DNA from: an uncultured Oscillospiraceae bacterium | GTDB taxonomy: Bacteria > Bacillota > Clostridia > Oscillospirales > Oscillospiraceae | Assembly: GCA_947587025.1 (NCBI GenBank) | Contig: CANPXW010000001.1 | Span: 33,846-97,845 of the forward strand | Length of the DNA: 64,000 nucleotides | Direction: 5' to 3' | Shown: piece after piece, positions 40,659 to 49,543 of the stretch | Layout of the letters: each line of letters begins with the position of its first letter | How positions within the stretch are numbered: the first letter of the stretch is position 1 | The notes under the pieces: generated by a model | What the model was told of the DNA's origin: nothing | The model's input: the letters and a program-made list of their open reading frames with translations, nothing else | Databases searched by the model: none | Position numbers and translations under genes: made by a program

Positions 40659-40687
40659 AGTGTATCACAACGCCGTGGATTTGGCAA
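40659..40687 (-). promoter_or_regulatory. SigA-type promoter of the phn leader
   Basis: Minus strand TTGCCA, 17-bp spacer, TACACT, starting right after the end of the GT2 gene. Confidence 0.7.
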
Positions 40688-40690
40688 GGC

Positions 40691-41623
40691 TCATTTGTCC
40701 CCGGTCTGGTCCGTGGTCCGGGCCACGATGTACCGGGGCCGGCCCTTGATCTCGTCGTAGATCTTGGCCAGGTAGAAGCCGATGATGCCCAGGCTGATCA
40801 TGATGGTGCCGCCGATGATCAGCAGCAGGGTGATGAGGGTGGTCAGGCCCGCCACGGTTTGGCCGGTGAAGTACTGCACCAGGGAGTAGACCAGCAGCAC
40901 TGCGGAAAAGACCAGCAGCAGCACCCCCAGCAGGGTGATCAGATGCAGCGGCGCGGCGGTGAAGGAGGTGACGTTGTCCAGCGCGTAGCGCACCAGCTTG
41001 CGCAGGGACCACTTGGACTGGCCGTATTTGCGCTCGGCCACGTCGTACTCCACCTGGGCGGTGCGAAAGCCCACCCAGTAGGACAGAGCCCGGAAAAAGG
41101 TCTGCCGCTCCTGCAGAGACAGCAGCACGTCCACGGCCTGCCTGTCCAGCAGCTTGAAGTCGCTGGAGCGCTCCATGTCGAACCGGGTGGCCCGGCTGAT
41201 GAGCCGGTAGAAGGTGCGGGCGGAGAGCTTATACAGCAGCGACTCGCTGCCGCGCTGCTTCTTCACGCCCTCGATGACCTGATAGCCCTGCTCCCACAGC
41301 CGGTACATCTCCACCAGCGTCTCGGGCGGATGCTGCAGATCGCAGTCCATCACCGCGCAGCAGTCGCCCCGGGCCCGCTCCAGGCCCGCGAAGATGCACG
41401 CCTCCTTGCCAAAGTTGCGGCTGAAGCTCAGCCCCACCACACGGCTGTCCTGCCGTGCCGCGTCCGTGACGCGGGCATAGGTGGCGTCGGAGGAGCCGTC
41501 GTCCACGAAGATCAGCTCGTAGTCGACGCCGTTTTCCGTCAGGATGCGCGCCACCGTCTCGGCGGTGCGGCGGATGTTCTCCTCCTCGTTGAAGGAGGGG
41601 ATGATCACGGACAGAACGCTCAT
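40691..41623 (-). CDS. Bactoprenol-type glycosyltransferase family 2 (GtrB-like)
   Basis: A 310-residue GT2 enzyme with a cytoplasmic catalytic domain and two C-terminal membrane helices (about residues 225-250 and 260-285), the GtrB/DPM1 layout. Motifs are SVIIPSFNEEENI, FVDDGSSDAT, VMDCDLQHPPE and the helix region after GQSKWSLRKLVRYALDN. It transfers a sugar from a nucleotide donor to a polyprenyl phosphate. It stands alone behind its own promoter at 41666-41694. The flippase and acceptor-modifying enzyme are not nearby. Confidence 0.9.
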   Translation of the reverse strand: MSVLSVIIPSFNEEENIRRTAETVARILTENGVDYELIFVDDGSSDATYARVTDAARQDSRVVGLSFSRNFGKEACIFAGLERARGDCCAVMDCDLQHPPETLVEMYRLWEQGYQVIEGVKKQRGSESLLYKLSARTFYRLISRATRFDMERSSDFKLLDRQAVDVLLSLQERQTFFRALSYWVGFRTAQVEYDVAERKYGQSKWSLRKLVRYALDNVTSFTAAPLHLITLLGVLLLVFSAVLLVYSLVQYFTGQTVAGLTTLITLLLIIGGTIMISLGIIGFYLAKIYDEIKGRPRYIVARTTDQTGDK

Positions 41624-41665
41624 ATCTCTCTGCGCCGTCCTTTCTGCACTGCAAATGATAAAAAT

Positions 41666-41694
41666 AATATAAGACCGTCGGCGGGTTTTGTCAA
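41666..41694 (-). promoter_or_regulatory. SigA-type promoter of the GT2 gene
   Basis: Minus strand TTGACA, 17-bp spacer, TATATT. Confidence 0.72.
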
Positions 41695-41705
41695 CGGCGC
41701 GCCGC

Positions 41706-42710
41706 TCATGCAGGCAGGATGAGCGCCTGCAGGTCCGCCATGGCGGCGGGGGAGAGGGTCCAGCCATCGCCGCCGCAGCGCCACAGCAGCCCGCCGTCTT
41801 CCGTCTCCGCGAAGGCGTAGTCATCGCCGTCCAGCTCCAGGGTACAGGCCGGTTCCGGCTCCCCGCCGTCCCAGCCCTCGCCGGTGAGCAGCGCCCGCAG
41901 GGCGGCGGCGTCCTCGATGCGGCCCAGCGGCTGCCCCGCGCCGTCCAGGACCTGGCAGGCGGGCGCGCCGTCCTCCTGGGTGGATGCGGGCGGCTCCATG
42001 ACGGTCATGATGCCGCTGTCCGCAGAGCCGGTCAGACCGGTCTCGCCCGCCGCCGGGATGGCCTCGTCCGCCGCGATGGGCATCGTGGCGCTTTCCGTGA
42101 CGGCGTCGTTCTCCGGCGCGGCCTCATCCGCCGCCGTGTCCTCCGCCGCTTCCGGCGCATCCGGCTCCGGCGCCGGCAGGGAGAGGGCGGCCTCTTCCGC
42201 CGGGGCAGCGGCTTCCAGCATGTCCGAAGCGGTATCCTCCTGCGCGGAGGCCGCTTCGGCCGTGTCCGCGCTCCGGCCGGAGACCGCCGCGTAAACAGTA
42301 TCGCTCTGCGCCGAGGGCAGGTAGGCGGCCGACTCCCCGTTGCCGGACATGGGCACGCCCCGGCTGAACAGGCCCGTGACGGCGGCCGCCGCCACCAGCG
42401 CCACGAAGCAGGCCGCGACGGCCAGCTTCCTCCAGGGGCGCAGCCGGTGGGAGACCGGCTTTTCCGCGCGGGGAGATGCCGGGTCCGTCTGGCCGTTTTT
42501 GATGCGGGCCATGACCAGCCGACTCAGGTCCACCGGCGGCCGGACCACCTGGGCGCGGAGCACGCTGGTCTGCTGGGAGAAGTCCTCGAAGGCCTGGGCG
42601 CAGTCGGGACAGTCAGCGATGTGCGCCCACAGGGCGTCCTCCTCCTCGGAGGTCAGGTCCCCATCCAGGAAGCGGCTGAGCTGCTGCTGCCAGTATTCAC
42701 AGTTTTTCAT
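41706..42710 (-). CDS. Anti-sigma factor with N-terminal zinc-binding domain
   Basis: A 334-residue single-pass membrane protein. The N-terminal 60 residues form an anti-sigma zinc-finger domain with the metal motif HIADCPDC (His-x3-Cys-x2-Cys). A transmembrane helix lies at about residues 96-115. A long Ala/Glu/Asp-rich, low-complexity stretch (about 130-250) leads to a small C-terminal domain outside the membrane. The start overlaps the sigma gene by 14 bases, the usual order for such pairs. The signal it senses is unknown. Confidence 0.85.
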   Translation of the reverse strand: MKNCEYWQQQLSRFLDGDLTSEEEDALWAHIADCPDCAQAFEDFSQQTSVLRAQVVRPPVDLSRLVMARIKNGQTDPASPRAEKPVSHRLRPWRKLAVAACFVALVAAAAVTGLFSRGVPMSGNGESAAYLPSAQSDTVYAAVSGRSADTAEAASAQEDTASDMLEAAAPAEEAALSLPAPEPDAPEAAEDTAADEAAPENDAVTESATMPIAADEAIPAAGETGLTGSADSGIMTVMEPPASTQEDGAPACQVLDGAGQPLGRIEDAAALRALLTGEGWDGGEPEPACTLELDGDDYAFAETEDGGLLWRCGGDGWTLSPAAMADLQALILPA

Positions 42711-43320
42711 GTCTGCCGCCTCCTTTCCCGGTCGCCGTATAGGACGCGCCGTCGTCGAAAAAGTTCCCGCCGCTCCGCAGCCTGTCCGCCAGCCTTCGCC
42801 GGGCCCGGAAGATGCGGCTCTTCACCGTGCCGGTCTCCAGGCCGGTGACCTGGGCGATCTCGTCGTAGGAAAGACCGTTGATGTCCCGCAGCACCAGCGC
42901 CTGCCGAAAGGCGGGGGGCAGGGACTCCAGCCCCTCCCGGACCGCCGCTGCCAGTTCCTTCCGCTCCAGGGCCTGCTGGGGGTCGCCCCGCCGGTCGGGC
43001 AGCTCCGCCTCGGCGCCCTCCTCGTCGGTGAGCGAGTCGGCCCGCAGCCGGCCGGACCGGCGCAGCATGTCCAGACACACGTTGCTGGTCAGCCGGTACA
43101 GCCACACGGAGAACTTGCTGTCTCCCCGGAAGGAGCCCAGGCTCCGCCATGCCCGCAAAAACGCCTCCTGGGAGGCGTCCAGGGCGTCCTGTTCGTTTTT
43201 CAGCATCCGCAGGGCCAGGTTGTAGACCCCTAGCTCGTGGGCCTTCACCAGCGGCTCGTAAAGGTCCGTCTCCCCGGCCAGGATGCGCTCTATGAGAAGC
43301 TTTTCCTCGTCTCTCGTCAT
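42697..43320 (-). CDS. RNA polymerase ECF sigma factor (SigW-like)
   Basis: A 207-residue sigma-70 family factor. Region 2 is in YNLALRMLKNEQDALDASQE and the DNA-melting part SKFSVWLYRLTSNVCLDMLRR follows at about residue 70; region 4 is the helix-turn-helix GLSYDEIAQVTGLETGTVKSR. It is followed by its anti-sigma factor and directly preceded by dus (the dus stop TAG abuts this ATG), so dus, sigma and anti-sigma are probably cotranscribed from the dus promoter. Confidence 0.93.
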   Translation of the reverse strand: MTRDEEKLLIERILAGETDLYEPLVKAHELGVYNLALRMLKNEQDALDASQEAFLRAWRSLGSFRGDSKFSVWLYRLTSNVCLDMLRRSGRLRADSLTDEEGAEAELPDRRGDPQQALERKELAAAVREGLESLPPAFRQALVLRDINGLSYDEIAQVTGLETGTVKSRIFRARRRLADRLRSGGNFFDDGASYTATGKGGGRHEKL

Positions 43321-44289
43321 CTATCTCAGCTCCCGCTTGACGCGCTTTACGATGGCTCTGGCGTCGTCGATGGTCTCTATCTTCACGATCTCGCGCTTGA
43401 TGGGCCCGGACCAGGGCACGCCCCGCAGATACCAGCTCAGCTGCCGCCGTGCCTCCAGGCAGGCGATGCGGGGGTCCTTCCACTGGCAGGCAAGCTCCAG
43501 CTGCTCCATCGCCAGGTCCATCCGCTCCGAAAGAGGCGGCAGAGCCGGCTCCGGCAGGCCCTCCAGGGCCGCGTTGATGCGCCCGAAGAGCCAGGGGTCC
43601 CCGAACACGCCCCGGCCCACCATGCACATGTCCGCGCCGGTGCGGCGCAGGATGCGCACCGCGTCGGAGGCGGTGAACACGTCTCCGTTGGCGATCACCG
43701 GGATGGTGACCGCCGCCTTCACGCTGCGGATGACGTCCCAGTCGGCGGCGCCGGCGTACATCTGCACCCGTGTCCGGCCGTGGACGGTCACGGCGGCGGC
43801 CCCGGCCTGCTGGCAGACCTGAGCAAATTCAACCGCGTTGACGCTGCCCCCGTCCCAGCCCTTGCGGAACTTCACCGTCACCGGCCGGGCCACCGCTGCG
43901 ACGCAGGCCTCGATGATGCGTCCGGCCTTTTCCGGGTCCCGCATGAGGGCGGAGCCGTCCCCGCTCTTGACGATCTTGCCCACGGGGCAGCCCATGTTGA
44001 TGTCCAGGATGTCCGCGCCGGAGAGCTCCAGGGCCATGCCGGCGGCGTCCGCCATGACGGCCGGGTCCGAGCCGAATATCTGGGCGGCCACGGGCCGGTC
44101 CCCTTCGGGGCAGAAGAGCAGCTCGCGGGTCTTGGGGTCGTTGTACACCAGGCCCCGGCTGGACACCATCTCCGTGCAGCAAAGGGCCGCGCCCAGGCCC
44201 ATGCACACATGCCGGAAGGCGGCGTCCGTCACCCCCGCCATGGGGGCCAGCGCCGCGCGGCCCGGTATGTGCACGTTCCCGATCTGCAT
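43321..44289 (-). CDS. dus: tRNA-dihydrouridine synthase
   Basis: A 322-residue FMN enzyme that reduces uridines in tRNA. The family motif LDINMGCPVGKI carries the catalytic Cys101; AALAPMAGVTDAAFR starts the barrel and VTVHGRTR with PVIANGDVF follow. Length and motifs fit the DusB group of Firmicutes. It heads the dus-sigma-anti-sigma unit. The promoter is strong and contains an inverted repeat (44314-44343) that could be an operator. Confidence 0.94.
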   Translation of the reverse strand: MQIGNVHIPGRAALAPMAGVTDAAFRHVCMGLGAALCCTEMVSSRGLVYNDPKTRELLFCPEGDRPVAAQIFGSDPAVMADAAGMALELSGADILDINMGCPVGKIVKSGDGSALMRDPEKAGRIIEACVAAVARPVTVKFRKGWDGGSVNAVEFAQVCQQAGAAAVTVHGRTRVQMYAGAADWDVIRSVKAAVTIPVIANGDVFTASDAVRILRRTGADMCMVGRGVFGDPWLFGRINAALEGLPEPALPPLSERMDLAMEQLELACQWKDPRIACLEARRQLSWYLRGVPWSGPIKREIVKIETIDDARAIVKRVKRELR

Positions 44290-44322
44290 AAGTCCCTCCG
44301 GGGCAAAAAAACGTCCCGGCCC

Positions 44323-44351
44323 ATTGTAGTATCAACGGGCCGGGGTGTCAA
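44323..44351 (-). promoter_or_regulatory. Strong promoter of the dus-sigma unit with inverted repeat
   Basis: Minus strand TTGACA, 17-bp spacer, TACAAT. The arms CCCGGCCC and GGGCCGGG lie on both sides of the -10 region, which suggests a repressor site. Confidence 0.75.
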
Positions 44352-44366
44352 GGCGGCAAAAAAATC

Positions 44367-44395
44367 TTGACCGGGACTGATGAATCAAGTAAAAT
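44367..44395 (+). promoter_or_regulatory. SigA-type promoter of the LTA synthase-like gene
   Basis: TTGACC, 17-bp spacer, TAAAAT, divergent from the dus promoter. Confidence 0.72.
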
Positions 44396-44433
44396 AGCTT
44401 GGTATAAAATCCACAGCCCATGGGGGCGAAGAG

Positions 44434-46497
44434 GTGTCGTCAGTGGAGACAAAAGTGCATAGACGGCCGATCAGACACACGAGGAGAGCTGTTTTTTTGT
44501 TTCCCCTGGTGCTGCTGTACTATGAACTCACCTTCCGTATATTCACAGGCGCGGGCCTGTTCCGGCTGGATACGCTGCTGCTGCTGCCGCTGTGCTGCGC
44601 TTACGGCGGGATAGGCTATCTGCTGTGCACGATCAGCTCCGACCGGCGGGTGAATATGTGGCTGACGGTGGCGCTGCTATTTCTCACGGCGCTGCCCTTC
44701 GGCATAGAGGCCTTCCTGTACCGGGAGTTCGGCATTCTGTTCGACTTCGGCGCCGTATTCGCCGGGACCGGGGACGTGGTGACCAACTTTGGCGGCGAGA
44801 TCGTCCGGCTGGTGTTCAGCTTCAAGGGACTGCTGTGCATCGCGGCGTACCTGCTGCCTGCGGTGCTGTTCGCCCTGTTCGGCGCGGCGCCTGTGCGGAT
44901 AGACGGCCACGAGCGGGGCCTGACTGCAGCGCGGATAGCGGCGTTTTACCTCATCGCCTTCGCGCTCATCCGCGTGTCCCCCGGCCTGTACGACCTGTAC
45001 GGGGCGGATTACCGGTTCCAGGACTCGGTGGAGCGGTTCGGCCTGCTCACCGGCACGGGCCTGGAGGCGCGGGAACGGCTGCTGGGCCGGAACACGGCCT
45101 CCTTCGAGCAGGTGGACATACTCAGCCTGGCCGGCCAGACGGGTGAGCAGACCCCCGACCCGGACGCCGCGCCGGACCCGGACGCCACGCCCGATCCCAA
45201 TGCCACGGCGGACCCGGCCGCCACCCCGGTGGTGTACGAGCCCAACGTGCTGGAGCTGCACCTGAACGAGGAGACGCCGGACACCACCGATGTGTACCGC
45301 AGTCTGGACGCCTATGTGTCCGGGCTGACACCCTCCATGAAAAACGAGTACACGGGCATGTTCGCGGGCAAGAACCTCATTATGATCACCGCCGAGGCCT
45401 TCACCAAGGAGGTCATCGACCCGGAGCTGACGCCCACCCTGTACCGGATGTACTCCAAGGGCGTGCACTTCGACGACTACTACCAGTTCGCCGGTGCGGG
45501 CACCACCGGCGGGGAGTACCAGCATATCTTCGGCCTGCTACCCAGCAACAGCGTGGACTCCATGATGGACATGACCAGCCACCGGGTGCTGCTGAATCTG
45601 CCCACCGAGCTGTATGCCAGGGGCTATTACGGCGTGGCCTACCACAACGGCACCTACGATTACTATGACCGGGACGTGACCCACAACCGGCTGGGCTTCT
45701 CCGACGGCTTCTACGGCTTCGGCAACGGCCTGGAGGACATCATGCAGACCGATTGGGACAGCAGCGACGAGGATCTGTTCAAGGCGACCGTGCCCCTGTA
45801 CATCAACAACCGGCCCTTCGTCAGCTACTACATGACCATCAGCGCCCACACCCCCTACGGCTTTGACGAGAACTACTGGGCGGCCGAGAACAGGGACCGG
45901 GTGGAGCAGCTGCCCTATTCGGACCTGGTGAAGGGCTATATCGCCTCCAACCTGGAGCTGGAGGACGCCATGACCTACCTGATCGAGACGTTGGAGGAGG
46001 AGGGCATCGCTGACGACACGGTCATATGCCTCACCCCCGACCACTACCCCTACGGCCTGGCGGACGGCGACGACATGAGCTATGTGGAGGAGCTGTTCGG
46101 CATGGATGAGATAGAGACGGCTTTCGACCGGGACCACAACTGCTGGCTGCTGTGGTCCGGCTGCCTGGAGGACCGGGAGCCCATCGTGGTGGACGAGCCC
46201 ACCTCCAGCCTGGACATCCTGCCCACGATGCTGAACCTGTTCGGCATCGACTTCGACTCCCGGCTGTTCCCCGGACGGGACGTGTTCTCCGACGCGCCGG
46301 CGATGGCGTTCTGCGCCCCCGGGACCTGGAAGACGGAGTACGGCACCTGTGTGAACGGCGAGTTCGAGCCCAGCGACCCCACGGTGGAGCTGCCCGACGA
46401 CTATGTGGACAACATGACGACGGTGGCCCGCAACAAGGTCAACTACTGCCGGAGCGTGCTGGACAACGACTACTTCACCTATCTGCTGTGGCGGTGA
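44434..46497 (+). CDS. LTA synthase family protein (membrane sulfatase-fold phosphoglycerol transferase)
   Basis: A 687-residue protein with about five membrane helices in the first 185 residues and an outer sulfatase-fold domain from about residue 310. The expected nucleophile is a Thr in GAGTTGGEYQ (Thr357/358), and metal-binding parts are MITAEAFTKEV, SAHTPYGF and CLTPDHYPYG. A Pro-Asp-Ala-Thr-rich linker (about residues 235-262) is made of short repeats. The enzyme class transfers phosphoglycerol to glycolipids or glycans. The GTG at 44434 has a weak GAAGAGG; GTG at 44443 is possible. It stands alone. Confidence 0.87.
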   Translation: MSSVETKVHRRPIRHTRRAVFLFPLVLLYYELTFRIFTGAGLFRLDTLLLLPLCCAYGGIGYLLCTISSDRRVNMWLTVALLFLTALPFGIEAFLYREFGILFDFGAVFAGTGDVVTNFGGEIVRLVFSFKGLLCIAAYLLPAVLFALFGAAPVRIDGHERGLTAARIAAFYLIAFALIRVSPGLYDLYGADYRFQDSVERFGLLTGTGLEARERLLGRNTASFEQVDILSLAGQTGEQTPDPDAAPDPDATPDPNATADPAATPVVYEPNVLELHLNEETPDTTDVYRSLDAYVSGLTPSMKNEYTGMFAGKNLIMITAEAFTKEVIDPELTPTLYRMYSKGVHFDDYYQFAGAGTTGGEYQHIFGLLPSNSVDSMMDMTSHRVLLNLPTELYARGYYGVAYHNGTYDYYDRDVTHNRLGFSDGFYGFGNGLEDIMQTDWDSSDEDLFKATVPLYINNRPFVSYYMTISAHTPYGFDENYWAAENRDRVEQLPYSDLVKGYIASNLELEDAMTYLIETLEEEGIADDTVICLTPDHYPYGLADGDDMSYVEELFGMDEIETAFDRDHNCWLLWSGCLEDREPIVVDEPTSSLDILPTMLNLFGIDFDSRLFPGRDVFSDAPAMAFCAPGTWKTEYGTCVNGEFEPSDPTVELPDDYVDNMTTVARNKVNYCRSVLDNDYFTYLLWR

Positions 46498-46512
46498 GAT
46501 CAAATATGGACA

Positions 46513-46544
46513 GAGCCCGGGACCTGACGGCCCCGGGCTCTTGC
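46513..46544. terminator. Hairpin between LTA synthase-like gene and sigE
   Basis: 9-bp stem GAGCCCGGG / CCCGGGCTC with a weak TTGCT tail; the two genes converge here. Confidence 0.55.
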
Positions 46545-47248
46545 TACAGCTGGCGTATCAGCTCCCGGCGCAGCCGGAGGATGATGCGCTTTTCCAGGCG
46601 GCTGATGTAGCTCTGGGATATGCCCAGCAGCTCCGCCACCTCCTTTTGGGTCAGCTCCTCGTAGCCCTCCAGGCCGAAGCGCATGAGGATGATGGACCGC
46701 TCCCGCTCGTCCAGCCGGTCCACCGCCTGCATGAGCAGCTGCCGCTCCACGTCGTCCTCCAGCGGCTTGCTCACCTCCTCGCCGTCGGTGCCCAGCACGT
46801 CGCTGAGCAGCAGCTCGTTGCCGTCCCAGTCGGTGTTCAGCGGCTCGTCGATGGACACCTCCGCCCGGTGGGCGCTGCGCTTGCGCAGGTACATGAGGAT
46901 CTCGTTCTCGATGCACCGGGAGGCGTAGGTGGCCAGCTTGATGCGCTTGTCGGGATTGAAGGTGCCGATGGCCTTGATGAGCCCTATGGTGCCGATGGAG
47001 ATCAGGTCCTCGATGTTCACGCCGGTGTTCTCGAACCGGCGGGCGATGTAAACCACCAGGCGCAGATTGTGCTCGATCAGGCTCTGGCGGGCCTCGTGGT
47101 CGCCCTGCACCAGGGCGGCGATGGCGGCCTGCTCCTCGTCCTTCTCCAGCGGGGGAGGCAGTATGTCGCTGCCGCCGATGTAAAAGATGCGGTCGTTTGG
47201 CCGCAGGCGCAGCTGCAGCTGCATGAGCAGCAGTCTCAGTTTGTTCAT
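46544..47248 (-). CDS. sigE: Sporulation sigma factor SigE (pro-SigE)
   Basis: A 234-residue sigma-70 factor that directs early mother-cell genes in sporulation. The N-terminus is a basic, hydrophobic pro-sequence ending near FYIGGSD, the cleavage region of pro-SigE, followed by [11 protein letters not shown]. Region 2 ([26 protein letters not shown]) and region 4 ([22 protein letters not shown]) are intact. GAAAGGAG precedes the ATG. The gene for the processing protease SpoIIGA is just upstream in the same orientation. sigG, often next in Clostridia, is absent here. Confidence 0.96.
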   Translation of the reverse strand: MNKLRLLLMQLQLRLRPNDRIFYIGGSDILPPPLEKDEEQAAIAALVQGDHEARQSLIEHNLRLVVYIARRFENTGVNIEDLISIGTIGLIKAIGTFNPDKRIKLATYASRCIENEILMYLRKRSAHRAEVSIDEPLNTDWDGNELLLSDVLGTDGEEVSKPLEDDVERQLLMQAVDRLDERERSIILMRFGLEGYEELTQKEVAELLGISQSYISRLEKRIILRLRRELIRQL

Positions 47249-47270
47249 ACGCACGCTCCTTTCCAGCGGT

Positions 47271-48071
47271 TCAAAGCACGGCGTCATAGGTCCCGTCCGT
47301 GCCGATGGGAGCCGGGGCGACGGCGGCCACAAGGTCTCTGCGCTCCCGGCCGTCCACGGTCACCCGGTCCGGCCGGAAGACCGGCAGCAGCCGGCCGCCG
47401 CCGTCCAGCCCGGCGTAGGGCAGCAGATACATGCCCCGGATGCGCAGCACCGCTTCCGCCGGCGGGCCCCGCAGCAGCGCCGCGTCGCCGGCGTCGAACA
47501 GCGGTCCCACCGCGTCCGCCCCCGCCACCAGCGCCGCGCAGCCGGTGGCCGGGTCGATGAGGCCGTTGCCCGTGTCCTCCAGGGCCCGCAGAGCCACCGT
47601 CCTGCCGCCCCGTTCCACGGTCACCTCCAGGACGCGCCGCCGGGCCTTTTTCACGCCGCCCCGGTACAGGACGCTCACCGCCGCCCAGCACAGGGCGAAG
47701 GCCAGTATCAGCACCCGCATGTCCAGGCGCAGGAGCGCGCCGCCGCCCCGCAGCAGCGCCGCAGCGTACACCGCCCCGCCGAACAGCGCGGATACGGCCA
47801 GAAACGAGACAAAGCACCGCAGCAGATGCCGCTCCCCGCCGAAGGCCGCCAGCACCATGGCCCCCGCCAGCACCAGGCGCATCGCGCCCGCCCGCAGCCA
47901 GCCCATGCCCGGCAGCAGACTCAGCGCGCTCCATGCCGCCCCCAGCGCCGCCCCGGCCAGAAATCGGCCCCGGCGGTAGGGCAGCGCGCACACCTTGGCC
48001 GTGCCCAGCAGCAGAAAATAGTCCGCCAGCAGCTCCAGGACCAGCAGCTCATCCAGATAGACCGTTCTCAT
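47271..48071 (-). CDS. spoIIGA: Sigma-E processing peptidase SpoIIGA
   Basis: A 266-residue membrane aspartyl protease that cleaves pro-SigE. Five hydrophobic segments fill residues 5-135, and the C-terminal half has the active-site motif [15 protein letters not shown] (Asp166). The N-terminus [21 protein letters not shown] (shortened: [18 protein letters not shown]) fits the family start, so the ATG at 48071 is kept although there is no visible ribosome binding site. A TACAAT box lies only about 9 bases before it, so the mRNA may be leaderless or the start weak. Confidence 0.93.
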   Translation of the reverse strand: MRTVYLDELLVLELLADYFLLLGTAKVCALPYRRGRFLAGAALGAAWSALSLLPGMGWLRAGAMRLVLAGAMVLAAFGGERHLLRCFVSFLAVSALFGGAVYAAALLRGGGALLRLDMRVLILAFALCWAAVSVLYRGGVKKARRRVLEVTVERGGRTVALRALEDTGNGLIDPATGCAALVAGADAVGPLFDAGDAALLRGPPAEAVLRIRGMYLLPYAGLDGGGRLLPVFRPDRVTVDGRERRDLVAAVAPAPIGTDGTYDAVL

Positions 48072-48167
48072 GTGCCGATTGTAGCCGTCCGGATGTGCGA
48101 AGCAGGTTGAAATCGGCGGGCAGTCGTGGTAAAATTTTAGAGCGGGTGCGGAAGGGCGCGATTGTGG

Positions 48168-48196
48168 TTGAAAATGTAACCTTTCCCCCGTACAAT
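48168..48196 (+). promoter_or_regulatory. SigA-type promoter of the pyrH-frr cluster
   Basis: TTGAAA, 17-bp spacer, TACAAT, about 30 bases before pyrH. Confidence 0.7.
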
Positions 48197-48226
48197 AGAG
48201 CAAAAAGGAAGAGAGGACATACAAGG

Positions 48227-48940
48227 ATGGAAAAGCCTGTCTACCGCCGCGTGCTTTTGAAGCTGAGCGGCGAGGCCCTGGGCGGCGAGAGCGGCCGGGG
48301 GCTGGATTTCGCCGTGATGCGCGGCGTGGCCCTGGCGGTGAAGCAGTGCGCGGCGCTGGGCGTGCAGATAGGCCTGGTCACCGGCGGCGGCAACTACTGG
48401 CGGGGCGCCAAGGACGGCGGCGGGAAGATGGAGCGCTCCCGGGCCGACCAGATGGGCATGCTGGCCACGGTGATGAACAGTCTGGCCCTGTCCGAGGTGC
48501 TGGAGCAGCAGGGCGTTCCCGCCCGCGTCATGTCCATGCTGGACATGCCCCGCGTGGCGGAGAGCTACTCCTACGGCCGGGCCATGCATCACCTGGAAAA
48601 GGGCAGAGTGGTGCTGTTCGCCGCCGGCAGCGGCAACCCCTATTTCTCCACCGACTCCGCCGCAGCGCTGAAGGCCGCCGAGATCGGCGCGGATGCGCTT
48701 TTGATGGCCAAGAACATCGACGGTGTGTATACCGCCGACCCGAAGAAGGACCCTGCCGCCGTGCGCCTGGACCGCGTCGGCTACGGCGAGATACTGGCCA
48801 AGGACCTGAAGGTCATCGACTCGGCCGCCACCAGCCTTCTGCGGGACAACGCCATCCCCACCCTGATCTTCGCCCTGGACCCGCCGGAGAACATCGTCCG
48901 GGCCGTCTGCGGGGAGAAGATAGGCACCATCGTGGATTGA
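48227..48940 (+). CDS. pyrH: UMP kinase
   Basis: A 237-residue amino-acid-kinase-fold enzyme that phosphorylates UMP. It begins VLLKLSGEALGG, has GLVTGGGNYWRG, the UMP-binding ADQMGMLATVMNSLAL and GNPYFSTDSAAALKAAEIGAD, and ends GEKIGTIVD. The start at 48227 is the first ATG that gives a family-like N-terminus; longer in-frame extensions are unrelated. It heads the cluster pyrH-frr-uppS-dxr-rseP-ispG-polC. Confidence 0.96.
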   Translation: MEKPVYRRVLLKLSGEALGGESGRGLDFAVMRGVALAVKQCAALGVQIGLVTGGGNYWRGAKDGGGKMERSRADQMGMLATVMNSLALSEVLEQQGVPARVMSMLDMPRVAESYSYGRAMHHLEKGRVVLFAAGSGNPYFSTDSAAALKAAEIGADALLMAKNIDGVYTADPKKDPAAVRLDRVGYGEILAKDLKVIDSAATSLLRDNAIPTLIFALDPPENIVRAVCGEKIGTIVD

Positions 48941-48991
48941 TTTACTTGAGAGATTTACTTGAGAATACAATGATCGAAGGAGGACCTGACC

Positions 48992-49543
48992 ATGTCTGAG
49001 CTGAAAGAGTTTGAGGCGAAAATGAAGAAGGCCAAGGAGTTCCTGTCCGGGCAGTTCGATTCCGTCCGGGCCGGCCGGGCCAACGCGGCGGTGCTCAACG
49101 GCATCACCGTGGACTACTACGGCACCGCCACCCCCATCAACCAGGTGGCCGCCATCTCCGTGCCCGATCCCCGCACCCTGGTCATCACCCCCTGGGACGG
49201 GAGCGTGCTGAAGGGCATCGAGAAGGCCATCCAGGCGTCCGAGCTGGGCATCAACCCCCAGAACGACGGCCGGGTCATCCGCCTGGTGTTCCCCCAACTG
49301 ACCGAGGAGCGGCGCAAGGAGCTGGCCAAGCAGGTGCGCAAGTACGGCGAGGAGGCCAAGGTGGCCGTGCGCAACATCCGCCGGGACGCCATGGACAAGA
49401 TCAAGAAGCAGCAGAAGGCGGGGGACATCACCGAGGACGACCAGAAGGACCTGGAGAAGGAGCTGCAGAAGCTGACCGACGACAACATCAAGGACATCGA
49501 CAAACTCACCGAAGCCAAGGAGAAAGAGCTGTTCGCCATATGA
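48992..49543 (+). CDS. frr: Ribosome recycling factor
   Basis: A 183-residue protein that splits post-termination ribosomes with EF-G. The N-terminal helix pair (KKAKEFLSGQFDSVRAGRAN) and the conserved ISVPDPRTLVITPWD, LTEERRKELAKQVRKYGEEAK and VRNIRRDAMDKIKK are complete (all given here in short form). GGAGG lies before the ATG. Its TGA overlaps the ATG of uppS. Confidence 0.97.
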   Translation: MSELKEFEAKMKKAKEFLSGQFDSVRAGRANAAVLNGITVDYYGTATPINQVAAISVPDPRTLVITPWDGSVLKGIEKAIQASELGINPQNDGRVIRLVFPQLTEERRKELAKQVRKYGEEAKVAVRNIRRDAMDKIKKQQKAGDITEDDQKDLEKELQKLTDDNIKDIDKLTEAKEKELFAI

